Shown piece by piece: positions 29,650 through 38,175 of a stretch of DNA of 57,391 nucleotides. The stretch is from the NCBI GenBank assembly GCA_001871195.1, contig MNXA01000017.1, positions 1 through 57,391 of the forward strand. Direction: 5' to 3'. The stretch comes from Zetaproteobacteria bacterium CG1_02_55_237 (GTDB taxonomy: Bacteria > Pseudomonadota > Zetaproteobacteria > Mariprofundales > Mariprofundaceae). A model generated the notes under the pieces. The model saw only the letters and a program-made list of their open reading frames with translations. It was not told where the DNA came from and searched no databases. How positions within the stretch are numbered: position 1 is the stretch's first letter; each line of letters starts with the position of its first letter. The translations under genes and the position numbers were made by a program.

Positions 29650-31566
29650 ATGCTCGAAAGCATTCGTAATCAGGCCCAGTCGTGGATCGCCAAACTTATT
29701 CTGGGCGGTGTTGCACTGTCCTTTGTTCTGTGGGGCGTCGGCGATTACTTCACACAGGCTCAGATACAGACAGTTGCCGAGATAGATGGCACACCCATTA
29801 CCGATACGGAATTCATCGTCGCTTATGAGCGCCAGATGGGCACCTACCGGTCCCTGCTCGGCAAACAGTTCTCCAAGCAGGCGATGGAAGCGCTCGGGCT
29901 CAAACAGGAGACCATACAAACCCTGATTAACCGCCGCCTGATACTCAGCGAGGCAGGCAGCATGGGCCTGGTCGCACCGCAGGATGTACTGCTGGCGACA
30001 GTACGCAGCGATCCCTCCTTCCAGTCGGCTGGCAGCTTCGATGTCCAGCGCTATCAGGTGCTGACTCGTAATATGGGCTTTCGCACACCGACCGACTACG
30101 AGGCGAATCTTCGCCTGGACCTGATTGCCGATGGTCTGCAAAAGGCACTGACGCAAAGCGCGACGGTAAGCGAAACAGCCATTCGCGATGCCTATGCAAG
30201 CCAGTATGAGCAACGCGAAGTTGCGGCACTGATCATTGAGCCATCCGCGGTGGAAAAAAAGGTGAAGATTGACGACAAGCAAGCGCGTGACTTTTTCGCT
30301 GCTCATAAGGATGCCTATCGTTCACCTCTCAGGCTGAAAATGAATGTGGTAGCCATCGACGCAAAGAAACTGGCCGCAGACATGAAGGTGGATGAGGCCG
30401 ATATTCAGGCTGCCTACGAAGAGCACCAAGATCGCTATATCCAGCCGGAAACCCGCCACGCGCGTCATATCCTTATCGCGCTGCCTAAAAATGCTGATGA
30501 GGCAAAACGTAAAGCCGCTCAGGCTAAAATTGACAAAGCCCTGAAGGCAATCAAGTCAGGCAAATCGTTTGCCGATGTTGCCAAGAAGATGACCGAGGAC
30601 AAGACCACTGCCGCCAGCGGCGGGGACATCGGCTACCTGCCGCAGGGTGCAACAGTTTCAGCCTTTGATGCTGCCCTCTTTGCCATGCAAAAGGGGGAAA
30701 TCAGCGACGTGGTTGAAACCCAGTTCGGACTGCACATTATCAAGCTTGAGGATATCAAGCCGGAGCATGTAAAGACGCTGGATGAAGCACACGATGCCCT
30801 GCAGAAGGAACTGGCTCTGGCCAAAGCGGATGAAGAGGCCTACAAATTGTCGCAGGATCTGGACGATGCCCTGGGACGTGAAGGTTCGCTTAAGGCTGCG
30901 GCCGACAGCATCAACCTGACGGTGGTGCAGTATGGTCCTGTCAGCCTCGAGGAAGCGCGCGCCTACCCGGTATTCGGCAATGACGCCCAGCGCAGCAGCC
31001 TGTTTTCCCGCCAGCCGGGAGACGCTGTTGAGGTTAGCGAGCTGGACAAAGCCCTGTTTGTTGCTATCGAAGTGACAGAGCGTGTTGACCCGGCCAACCT
31101 GCCATTCGAGAAGGTCTCGACACAGGTATACGAAGATGCCAAACAGGCCGCTTCCTTCGATCAGGCCCGCAAACTGGCAGACGACATCCTCGCGCAGGCA
31201 TCTGCCAAGCCGCTCGATAAACTCGCCCAACAGTATGCTGTTCCTCTCTATCTTTCCAAGCCGGTGCGTAGCAATGGAGAGGGGGACTCCGATGCAAAAT
31301 GGCTGTCGCCGGCTGTGCTTCAGGCTGCATTCAGCCTGAAGGAAGGTGCTGTTGCCGATCAGGTTCTGGAGGTCAACAAGGGCTTGGCGATTATCCAAGT
31401 AAAGCATATTACTGAAGCCGATGCAGCCGACTTTGAGAAGCAGCGAGCAACGATTCGTGATGCCTTGCAGCGCTCGGAGGGGGCTGTGCGCTTTGCCCGC
31501 TGGATGGCGAACACACGTGCGCGCCATGACATTAAAATTGATCAGGCTGTGCTGGAGAAGCTCTGA
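29650..31566 (+). CDS. ppiD: Periplasmic folding chaperone / peptidyl-prolyl isomerase PpiD
   Basis: Product of 638 residues, inner-membrane anchored with the bulk in the periplasm. Order: short cytoplasmic N-terminus (MLESIRNQAQSWIAKLI), one membrane segment (about 14-35), SurA_N-type chaperone region, a parvulin domain (about 265-355; TRHARHILIALPKNADEAKRKAAQAK, then GGDIGYLPQGATVSAFDAALFAMQKGEISDVVETQFGLHIIKLED) and a C-terminal region resembling a second, degenerate one. PpiD helps newly exported proteins near the Sec translocon. ATG 29650 has AAGGGG 7-8 bases upstream; an upstream in-frame start 12 codons earlier lacks support. Confidence 0.92.
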   Translation: MLESIRNQAQSWIAKLILGGVALSFVLWGVGDYFTQAQIQTVAEIDGTPITDTEFIVAYERQMGTYRSLLGKQFSKQAMEALGLKQETIQTLINRRLILSEAGSMGLVAPQDVLLATVRSDPSFQSAGSFDVQRYQVLTRNMGFRTPTDYEANLRLDLIADGLQKALTQSATVSETAIRDAYASQYEQREVAALIIEPSAVEKKVKIDDKQARDFFAAHKDAYRSPLRLKMNVVAIDAKKLAADMKVDEADIQAAYEEHQDRYIQPETRHARHILIALPKNADEAKRKAAQAKIDKALKAIKSGKSFADVAKKMTEDKTTAASGGDIGYLPQGATVSAFDAALFAMQKGEISDVVETQFGLHIIKLEDIKPEHVKTLDEAHDALQKELALAKADEEAYKLSQDLDDALGREGSLKAAADSINLTVVQYGPVSLEEARAYPVFGNDAQRSSLFSRQPGDAVEVSELDKALFVAIEVTERVDPANLPFEKVSTQVYEDAKQAASFDQARKLADDILAQASAKPLDKLAQQYAVPLYLSKPVRSNGEGDSDAKWLSPAVLQAAFSLKEGAVADQVLEVNKGLAIIQVKHITEADAADFEKQRATIRDALQRSEGAVRFARWMANTRARHDIKIDQAVLEKL

Positions 31567-31581
31567 TGCCGGATAAGAAAA

Positions 31582-31606
31582 AGGCCGGTCAGATTATGAC
31601 CGGCCT
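31582..31606 (-). terminator. Terminator of tRNA-Ala
   Basis: AGGCCGGTCA (31582-31591) and TGACCGGCCT (31597-31606) form a 10-bp stem with a 5-base loop. On the minus strand the stem is followed by TTTTTCTTATCC, a proper T-tract, so it ends the minus-strand tRNA transcript. On the plus strand it also lies just after ppiD but without a T-run. Confidence 0.88.
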
Positions 31607-31612
31607 GTCGAA

Positions 31613-31688
<76 letters not shown>

Positions 31689-31728
31689 GTTTCCTGCCGA
31701 TCGCGAGTCGCGTTCGTCAAGGTCGCGC

Positions 31729-31757
31729 ATTGAGCCATAGCAGGGAAATGTTGTCAA
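31729..31757 (-). promoter_or_regulatory. Probable tRNA-Ala promoter overlapping trpE 5' end
   Basis: On the minus strand TTGACA (31757-31752) is a perfect -35, followed after 17 bases by CTCAAT (31734-31729), a weak -10. The start point would be near 31722, leaving a leader of about 34 bases. The -35 abuts the trpE start codon at 31759, so transcription of the two may interfere. Confidence 0.45.
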
Positions 31758-31758
31758 C

Positions 31759-33237
31759 ATGGTTTTGACCCAAACCGAGCCTGATTCCCATCTCTACCGG
31801 CGCACCCTTTCTGCCGACTGCCTGACACCGCCGGCTGTTTTCGCTCGCCTGCTCGAACAGGGCGACTGTTTCCTGCTTGAGTCGGCTGAAGGTGGAGAAC
31901 GCTGGGGCCGTTTCAGCATCCTGGCCATCAGTCCGGCATGTCGTGCCGTAAGTAAAGGCAGCGCCACCCATCTGGTGCATCGCGATGGTTCCGAGGAGGT
32001 CTTTTCCGGTGACATCCTGCAATGGCTGCGCCAGCAGGTGATCGCCCAGCCAGCACCAAAGGCCGATGACCTTCCCTTTGCCGGTGGTGCAGTCGGCTTT
32101 TTCGGTTACCAGCTTGTCTCCCATTTCGAAGGCATCCCCGCCGATCTGCCCGATCCGGTTGGGGCACCTGAATCCGCTTTCCTGCTTGTCGATCGCTTCA
32201 TGGTCTTCGACAACCTGCGCGGCACCCTGACCTGCTGCGTACGCCTGCCGAAGGATGAATCAAGTGAAGCTCAGAAAGTTCTGGATGGTATGGAACGCAG
32301 CCTTTACAAGGGCAATGCTGCAGCAGCAATGAATCTTGATGCGGTCGATACCGCCCACGTATCACCCGAGGCACAAACCACGCAGGCGGATTTCGAGGCC
32401 GCAGTAAGCCAGGCCAAGGAGTACATCCTCACCGGTGATATCTTTCAGGTTGTGTTGTCGCAGCGCTTCTCTAAAGATTTAGCCTGCTCGCCTTTCGATA
32501 TTTATCGCGCCGTGCGCTACATCAATCCTTCGCCCTATCTTTTCTACCTGCATATCGGCGACACCATTCTGGTCGGCTCATCACCGGAAATTCTGGTACG
32601 CAAGGATGGCGATAAAGCCATCGTTCGCCCCATCGCCGGCACGCGTCCACGCGGCAAATCGGCAGATGAGGATGCAGCCCTAGCCGAAGAACTGCTGGCT
32701 GACACCAAGGAACTGGCTGAACATGTAATGCTGGTTGATCTGGGTCGCAACGATCTGGGGCGCGTATGTGAATACGGCACGGTGCAACTTACCGAATCGA
32801 TGGCCATCGAGCGCTATTCGCACGTCATGCACATCGTTTCGCAGGTAGAAGGGAAACTCAGGGCCGATACCGATGCGATCGACCTGCTCGCTGCTACTTT
32901 CCCGGCAGGCACCGTATCCGGTGCCCCCAAGGTGCGTGCCATGCAGATCATTCACGAATTGGAACCGGTCGCGCGCGGCCCGTATGCCGGCTGCGTCGGC
33001 TACCTCGGTTACGGCGGTGAACGCATGGATACGGCTATTGCGATTCGTACCGCAGTAATTCATGGTGGCCGCGTGCACATTCAGGCAGGCGCCGGCATCG
33101 TGGCTGATTCGGTGCCAAGAAATGAGCATATCGAATGCGTCAACAAGGCCTCGGCCATGTTCCGTGCTGTGGCCCTGGCCGAGGCACAACAGCAACACAA
33201 TGCGCCTTCAGATATAGAGGATGGGCAACAGTCATGA
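31759..33237 (+). CDS. trpE: Anthranilate synthase component I
   Basis: Product of 492 residues that turns chorismate into anthranilate with ammonia from TrpG. The C-terminal chorismate-binding domain has [59 protein letters not shown], and [22 protein letters not shown], all characteristic. The N-terminal part includes the LLES motif ([17 protein letters not shown]), the tryptophan feedback site. ATG 31759 has AGGGA 11 bases before it. The stop overlaps the ATG of trpG. No leader peptide with Trp codons is seen in the 70 bases to the tRNA gene, so attenuation by that route is unlikely. Confidence 0.97.
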   Translation: MVLTQTEPDSHLYRRTLSADCLTPPAVFARLLEQGDCFLLESAEGGERWGRFSILAISPACRAVSKGSATHLVHRDGSEEVFSGDILQWLRQQVIAQPAPKADDLPFAGGAVGFFGYQLVSHFEGIPADLPDPVGAPESAFLLVDRFMVFDNLRGTLTCCVRLPKDESSEAQKVLDGMERSLYKGNAAAAMNLDAVDTAHVSPEAQTTQADFEAAVSQAKEYILTGDIFQVVLSQRFSKDLACSPFDIYRAVRYINPSPYLFYLHIGDTILVGSSPEILVRKDGDKAIVRPIAGTRPRGKSADEDAALAEELLADTKELAEHVMLVDLGRNDLGRVCEYGTVQLTESMAIERYSHVMHIVSQVEGKLRADTDAIDLLAATFPAGTVSGAPKVRAMQIIHELEPVARGPYAGCVGYLGYGGERMDTAIAIRTAVIHGGRVHIQAGAGIVADSVPRNEHIECVNKASAMFRAVALAEAQQQHNAPSDIEDGQQS

Positions 33238-33800
33238 TGCTGGTCATCGACAACTACGATTCCTTCACCTTCAATCTGGTGCAGTATCTCGGTGAATTGG
33301 GTCAATCCCCCGAGGTTCACCGCAACGACCGTATCAGCACAGACGATATTGCCGCCATGCAGCCTTCGCATATCCTGATCTCACCCGGCCCCTGCACGCC
33401 ACTTGAAGCCGGTATTTCTGTGGACACGATCCGCCGCTTTTCAGGATACATCCCGATACTCGGTGTCTGCCTCGGTCATCAGTCCATCGGCGAAGCCTTC
33501 GGCGGCAAGGTAGTCCGTGCGCCCCGCCTGATGCATGGCAAGACCAGCCCGATTTTGCACGATGGCAGCGGTATCTTCGCCGGCATACCATCGCCGTTTA
33601 CCGCCACGCGTTATCACTCCCTGATTGTCGAGGGACCATTGCCGAGCGTGCTACGCCGCACGGCATGGACCGCCGAGGGGGAGCTAATGGGGCTGGCACA
33701 TATCGAACACCCAACCTTCGGGGTGCAGTTTCATCCCGAATCCATCCTCACGGAACACGGCCATACCATGCTGCAGAACTTCCTGAACAGCAGTATTTAA
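33234..33800 (+). CDS. trpG: Anthranilate synthase component II (glutamine amidotransferase)
   Basis: Product of 188 residues, class I glutamine amidotransferase supplying NH3 to TrpE. It opens with [18 protein letters not shown]; the catalytic cysteine lies in [16 protein letters not shown], and the His-Glu pair is in [11 protein letters not shown]. Start ATG 33234 overlaps the trpE stop; ATG 33237 directly behind it would serve equally. No fused TrpD domain, so it is the separate form. Confidence 0.96.
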   Translation: MMLVIDNYDSFTFNLVQYLGELGQSPEVHRNDRISTDDIAAMQPSHILISPGPCTPLEAGISVDTIRRFSGYIPILGVCLGHQSIGEAFGGKVVRAPRLMHGKTSPILHDGSGIFAGIPSPFTATRYHSLIVEGPLPSVLRRTAWTAEGELMGLAHIEHPTFGVQFHPESILTEHGHTMLQNFLNSSI

Positions 33801-33837
33801 ATTTCGCCACTTCGGATGGGAAAGGTCAGGAGATAAT

Positions 33838-34869
33838 ATGAGCATCGCAATTCAACAGGCGCTTGGGCTGATTCAGGCTGGGGTTTCCATCAACAGTGAG
33901 GAAACGGAGGCGATTTTCGGCCAGATCATGCGCGGCGAGGCCACTGATGCCCAGATCGGCGCATTGCTTATGGGCATGTCCATCCGTGGTGAAACCCCTG
34001 ATATGATTGCCGGCGCAGCCCGTGCCATGCGTGCAGCAGCAACGCGCATCACGCCTGCTGCCAAAGGGCTGCTCGACACCTGCGGCACCGGCGGCGACGG
34101 CGCCTCCACCTTCAACATCTCGACCACCGTTGCTATTGTGGTTGCAGCCTGCGGTGTTCCGGTTGCCAAGCACGGCAATCGCGCCATTTCCAGCAGATCG
34201 GGAAGTGCCGATGTGCTGGAAACGCTCGGCGTGAAGCTTGATATCCCGCCGCCCAAGGTGGCTGAATGCATCGACACGGTCGGCATCGGCTTTCTCTTTG
34301 CCCCCGGCCACCATCCGGCCATGAAATATGCCGCCGGTCCGCGCCGCGAACTCGGCATGCGCAGCATTTTCAATCTGCTCGGGCCGCTGACCAACCCGGC
34401 CGGCGCAGAATATCAGGTGCTCGGCGTATTCTCCCGGGAAAAGCTGGATCTCGTGGCAGGTGCGCTCAGCCAGCTAGGTGCACAGCGGGCACTGGTCGTA
34501 CACGGGCGCGATGGTCTCGATGAAATCACCACCGCAGGCATCACCGATGCCGTCTGGGTGGAAAAGGGTGCAGCACTCCGCCCCTTTGAAATCGATCCGG
34601 CTGCTTTCGGTATGCCCTATGCAGATGCTGCTGCTCTGGCTGGTGGCTGCTCACGACGAAATGCCGCCATCCTGCTCGATATTCTGGGCGGAATGCGGGG
34701 AGCGCCGCGCGATATCGTCCTGCTCAATGCCGCCGCGGCCCTTTGGGTTGCCGGTCGCGCAGATGGTATTGCAGCAGGCCTGCGCCTGGCCTCAGAAGCC
34801 ATTGATTCAGGCCGGGCTAAAGCCAAGCTCGATGAACTGATTGCATTTACCAAGGCCGCCGGCGAATGA
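33838..34869 (+). CDS. trpD: Anthranilate phosphoribosyltransferase
   Basis: Product of 343 residues that joins anthranilate to phosphoribosyl pyrophosphate. Motifs: [19 protein letters not shown] (PRPP binding), [33 protein letters not shown] and [14 protein letters not shown]-type block ([20 protein letters not shown]). Start ATG 33838 has AGGAG at ideal distance. It follows trpG by 37 bases and its TGA overlaps the trpC ATG. Confidence 0.97.
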   Translation: MSIAIQQALGLIQAGVSINSEETEAIFGQIMRGEATDAQIGALLMGMSIRGETPDMIAGAARAMRAAATRITPAAKGLLDTCGTGGDGASTFNISTTVAIVVAACGVPVAKHGNRAISSRSGSADVLETLGVKLDIPPPKVAECIDTVGIGFLFAPGHHPAMKYAAGPRRELGMRSIFNLLGPLTNPAGAEYQVLGVFSREKLDLVAGALSQLGAQRALVVHGRDGLDEITTAGITDAVWVEKGAALRPFEIDPAAFGMPYADAAALAGGCSRRNAAILLDILGGMRGAPRDIVLLNAAAALWVAGRADGIAAGLRLASEAIDSGRAKAKLDELIAFTKAAGE

Positions 34870-35654
34870 GTTCGATTCTTAACGAAATCGCGGCTTACAA
34901 ACGCGGTTGGGTTGCCGTTTGCAAGACACGATACAGCGAAGCCGAACTGCTGCGGCAAGCAGCGGACTATAAACCACGCAACTTCAGCGCTGCATTGGCC
35001 GAACGGATCGAACGGAAGCAGAATGCAGTTATCGCCGAGGTTAAGAAAGCATCGCCATCCAAGGGAATCATACGTGACGATTTTGATCCTGTAGCCATTG
35101 CCGGTGCCTATGCAAAGGCTGGCGCCAACTGTCTTTCCGTGCTGACCGACGTGCACTACTTTCAAGGCTCGGATGACTATCTGCGCCAGATCAGGCATGC
35201 CGTGGAGCTGCCTATTCTGCGCAAGGATTTCATGCTTGACCCCTATCAGGTGATCGAAGCGCGTGCCATGGGCGCCGATGCGGTTCTTCTCATTCTCGCC
35301 ATGCTGAGTGATGCGCAGGCGGCAGAACTGGCCGCCACCGCACGCGAACAAGGTCTTTGCATTCTTCCCGAGGCGCACAACAGGGAGGAGCTTGAGAGGG
35401 CGCTTTTGCTGGAGACCCGGCTTATCGGCATCAACAACCGCAACCTGCACGATTTCTCCATCAGCCTTGAGACAACGATTGAGCTACTACCGGATGTTCC
35501 ACAGGATAAAATTCTCATCACCGAATCAGGCATTCATACCCCTGCAGATATCAGGCGCATGAATGAAGCAGATGTTTATGGCTTTCTCGTCGGTGAATCA
35601 CTTATGCGTCAACCCTGTCCCGGCGCGGCACTTATCTCTCTGCTTAAGCGCTAA
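34866..35654 (+). CDS. trpC: Indole-3-glycerol-phosphate synthase
   Basis: Product of 262 residues, TIM-barrel enzyme closing the indole ring. Seen are [77 protein letters not shown] and [15 protein letters not shown], the catalytic Lys/Glu blocks. ATG 34866 overlaps the trpD stop (ATGA). Last gene of trpEGDC; trpF, trpB and trpA are not in this window, a split known in many proteobacteria. Confidence 0.97.
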   Translation: MSSILNEIAAYKRGWVAVCKTRYSEAELLRQAADYKPRNFSAALAERIERKQNAVIAEVKKASPSKGIIRDDFDPVAIAGAYAKAGANCLSVLTDVHYFQGSDDYLRQIRHAVELPILRKDFMLDPYQVIEARAMGADAVLLILAMLSDAQAAELAATAREQGLCILPEAHNREELERALLLETRLIGINNRNLHDFSISLETTIELLPDVPQDKILITESGIHTPADIRRMNEADVYGFLVGESLMRQPCPGAALISLLKR

Positions 35655-35673
35655 TCAGTGCATTAATAGCAAA

Positions 35674-35691
35674 AGGCGCCCGGAGGCGCCT
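35674..35691. terminator. Short GC hairpin between trpC and lipoprotein gene
   Basis: AGGCGCC and GGCGCCT pair around the loop CGGA. On the minus strand it is followed by TTTTGC, so it best fits the end of the minus-strand lipoprotein transcript; it may also stop trpC messages, though the plus strand has no T-run. Confidence 0.6.
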
Positions 35692-35714
35692 CTGCAATGA
35701 GCAACACTCAAAGA

Positions 35715-36473
35715 TCAGGGATTGGCCTGCTGGGATTCAGCGCCCGGGATTGTTGCGTCGGGTGCCGGAGCCGTCGCCCCTGAGGTCTCGGGTTCTTGAA
35801 CAGATTGTGCCTCCAGCATGCCCAAACGTTCCTCCGTGGCGGAAAACAGCTCATTTGCCACCTTACGTTTGATTTCCTTGAACACCCAGTGATTATTTGT
35901 GTAGACCTGTCCAAGCGTTCGTATCTGCAACTGGGTCTTACCATCCTGCATGCGGAAAATGCGCACGATAAAGCGATAGCGTGTTGGCATCGGGCCGCCA
36001 CCAAACACATTCATTGCCGCACTCATATAACTTCCCGCATCTCCCGAACCCTGACGTATCCATGCAGTCGTAATCGTCCCGCTTGGAGAATCTACGCTTT
36101 CCACGGGCATATTTAGCGAGGTCATACCATCCACGACCGCAGAAAACACCTCGGCTGCACTTTTATCATACAAACGGGCATCAAGACTGATGGCCTTGCC
36201 GGCAATGGCCTCTTTTTCCTCTGCAGTCATCTTCACGTCGCCACGCGCAGCAGCCACAGCCACCTGATCGGGCATCGGCACACTAACTTCATCACGCAGT
36301 TGCGGCGGAACATCAAGCGGAGCCCTTCCCTCAACTGCGGGATTATCGGTACTGCCACGGGCATAAGCAGGCTTGTTGTCATCCACCTCCCACATCTTGA
36401 AAATACCACCACCACTACAGGCAGACAGGGATATGGCAATCAGCATCAGGGAGAGAGAAAGATTTCTTTTCAT
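35715..36473 (-). CDS. BamC-like outer-membrane lipoprotein
   Basis: Product of 252 residues with lipobox LSAC (Cys19) after a short signal (MKRNLSLSLMLIAISLSAC). The segment APLDVPPQL is as in BamC/NlpB, where it precedes the two helix-grip domains; the later stretch (AEVFSAVVDGMTSLNMPVESVDSPSGTITTAWI) also matches a BamC-like domain, but only one is present. Alternatively a DUF3576-type lipoprotein. The C-terminus is Ala/Pro/Glu-rich. ATG 36473 chosen because it gives a normal signal; an open frame of 15 codons precedes it. Confidence 0.6.
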   Translation of the reverse strand: MKRNLSLSLMLIAISLSACSGGGIFKMWEVDDNKPAYARGSTDNPAVEGRAPLDVPPQLRDEVSVPMPDQVAVAAARGDVKMTAEEKEAIAGKAISLDARLYDKSAAEVFSAVVDGMTSLNMPVESVDSPSGTITTAWIRQGSGDAGSYMSAAMNVFGGGPMPTRYRFIVRIFRMQDGKTQLQIRTLGQVYTNNHWVFKEIKRKVANELFSATEERLGMLEAQSVQEPETSGATAPAPDATIPGAESQQANP

Positions 36474-36642
36474 GGGCGGCATTCCACCGGCTATCCCACG
36501 AAAGGTCAACAAGAACAAAGTAATTTTACCACAGAGAGCATGATGTGATGGAAAGATGGTAATCTAGGAAAGGTAAATATTTAGACCTTACTTCTCCATT
36601 ATCGGTCATTGCCTCCTCGGCATACTCATGTGATTCATAAAA

Positions 36643-36668
36643 AAAGGGAGGCCCGAGGGCCTCCCTTT
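36643..36668. terminator. Strong terminator after cyc2
   Basis: GGGAGGCCC (36646-36654) and GGGCCTCCC (36657-36665) form a stem flanked by A-runs and T-runs. On the minus strand the stem is followed by seven T, giving a classical factor-independent terminator 38 bases after the cyc2 stop. It could work in both directions. Confidence 0.92.
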
Positions 36669-36705
36669 CTTTTCCTTTTGGGAAGTATCTCCGAAGAGAT
36701 GCTTC

Positions 36706-37941
36706 TTACATGAGGGCTTCGAACTCCAACATGGTGGACTTGGTGGTGGTTGAAACGCCAGCCAAGGTAGCCTTGTCGTTGTTGTACACGAGGTTCAGCT
36801 CGAAGTTCTGGTAGATTTCATAGAAAGCAGCCAGATGTGTGCGGTTGGTCTTGGTCTTTGCCAAGCCTGTCGGGTCGCTGTTGATGCTACGCAGACCAAC
36901 GCCGAAACCGATGTTGTGCAGCGGCTTGACTTCAGCACGGAGGCCCCATGCGTCCCACTTACCGGCCTGAGCAGCACCACCGAAGAAGTTGGTGGCAGCA
37001 TTGGCAGTCGTCTTGCCCTTGGCCTGAGCAATATCAGCATAGATACCGAGGGAGGTGTCGCCGATGTCGCCCTGAGCCTGGAAGTCAACAAACTGCAGGT
37101 TCATGTTGAACACGCCAGCACCAGCAACAGGACCAGGAGTAGCAACAAGCTTACCAGCCTGACCGGTGACGAAACCGACACCAATCATGGAGTCAAAACC
37201 GCCCAGATCGAGGTTCACGTGAGCACGAACCAACTTGGCCAGCTTAATGCCTACGTTGGTGCCCTGAGCACCAGTCGGAGCGACCAGAGCGAACTGAACG
37301 TCAGCCATGTCGTTGCCAGCCCATGCGCCAACGCCGATGATGTTGGCACGGAAGCCGGAGGCCTGAACAGCGGACACGTCGGAACCAGCCAGCTTACCAC
37401 CGTGCTGACCGAAAACGTTCGAGGTTTCCATCACAGCGGAAGCGCCGAAGCTGGAGTTATGAGCGCCGACACCGACCTTGAAGCCGCCGACGTCGAAGGA
37501 GTTTACCAGCTGCCAGTTACCGACAGTGACGGAGCCAGTCATGGAGTTAGCAAACTCAACGAATGCGCCGGAGTTGGAGCCGATACGGCCAGCGATCAGG
37601 ATCGGGGTCTCGGAAGGAACGGACCACACGCCAGCAGAACCCAGAGCGGTCTTGGTGTTGGTGTAGTTGCCACGAATCACGACGGTTGCGTTCAGAACGG
37701 CTGGGATGGACATGTTGTCATCCTCAACCAGAGCCTGATCGCCGACATCGGTGAAGGAGTTCTTCTTGAAAGAACGACCGAAGGCGTTGATGGCCGGGAA
37801 GGTCTGGAAATGGCAGCTCAGGCAAGCAGCGCCGGTCTGGCGTGCAAACGCCGGAATTGCTTCAGCTGTGGTCGGGGCCAGCGCAATGCTGGAAACCGCG
37901 ACGAGGCCGAAAGCAGCAGCAGAAAAAATCATTTTTTTCAT
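36706..37941 (-). CDS. cyc2: Cyc2-type outer-membrane monoheme cytochrome-porin (iron oxidase)
   Basis: Product of 411 residues. A signal peptide (MKKMIFSAAAFGLVAV, cleavage likely after AEA at 28) leads to IPAFARQTGAACLSCHFQTF with one heme site, C40, C43 and H44, followed by PAINAFGRSFKK. This short cytochrome segment preceding a long beta-strand-rich domain without further Cys is the arrangement of Cyc2, the fused cytochrome-porin that oxidises Fe(II) at the cell surface and passes electrons inward. The remaining 350 residues show alternating hydrophobic strands and Gly/Asn/Thr-rich turns expected of a 16-strand barrel. Codon use is markedly biased, as in highly expressed genes. ATG 37941 has AGAGGA 9 bases ahead. 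It stands alone with its own promoter and terminator. Confidence 0.88.
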   Translation of the reverse strand: MKKMIFSAAAFGLVAVSSIALAPTTAEAIPAFARQTGAACLSCHFQTFPAINAFGRSFKKNSFTDVGDQALVEDDNMSIPAVLNATVVIRGNYTNTKTALGSAGVWSVPSETPILIAGRIGSNSGAFVEFANSMTGSVTVGNWQLVNSFDVGGFKVGVGAHNSSFGASAVMETSNVFGQHGGKLAGSDVSAVQASGFRANIIGVGAWAGNDMADVQFALVAPTGAQGTNVGIKLAKLVRAHVNLDLGGFDSMIGVGFVTGQAGKLVATPGPVAGAGVFNMNLQFVDFQAQGDIGDTSLGIYADIAQAKGKTTANAATNFFGGAAQAGKWDAWGLRAEVKPLHNIGFGVGLRSINSDPTGLAKTKTNRTHLAAFYEIYQNFELNLVYNNDKATLAGVSTTTKSTMLEFEALM

Positions 37942-38056
37942 GTGATGTTATCCTCTTTGGTTTTTTTGCCCTTACCATACGGCTTGGGCTGAATTTTTGT
38001 CTCCCCTCCGATTTCGCACTTTCTAAGAATGCGTTCCCTTCCGGGAGGACTGGCGA

Positions 38057-38085
38057 ACTATGGGGGGACTCCATCATAGGGTCAA
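38057..38085 (-). promoter_or_regulatory. Likely cyc2 promoter
   Basis: Minus strand: TTGACC (38085-38080) and CATAGT (38062-38057) separated by exactly 17 bases, 5 and 4 matches to the sigma70 consensus. The start point near 38050 would give a 5' untranslated region of about 110 bases, which contains an AAAAAAAC run but no evident riboswitch. Confidence 0.5.
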
Positions 38086-38087
38086 CA

Positions 38088-38108
38088 TGATACACAGCCT
38101 GTGTGTCA
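38088..38108. promoter_or_regulatory. Near-perfect palindrome upstream of the cyc2 -35 box
   Basis: Arms TGATACACAG (38088-38097) and CTGTGTGTCA (38099-38108) are complementary at 9 of 10 positions around a single central base. It lies three bases before the -35 hexamer, the normal place of a dimeric activator. A CRP/FNR-family or other dimeric regulator is possible; no consensus is matched exactly. Confidence 0.5.
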
Positions 38109-38175
38109 TATTGTCACACCGCTCATTTTCGCTTCATATAAATAAGGATAGGGGACTTAATAATATATATATAGT

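Noticed and set aside
33801-33837. Possible attenuator between trpG and trpD
   Set aside because: Only 37 bases, with a ribosome binding site and no stem-loop.
36835-37992. 385-codon plus-strand frame opposite cyc2
   Set aside because: Arises from strong codon bias of cyc2; product is low-complexity and without similarity to any family I know.
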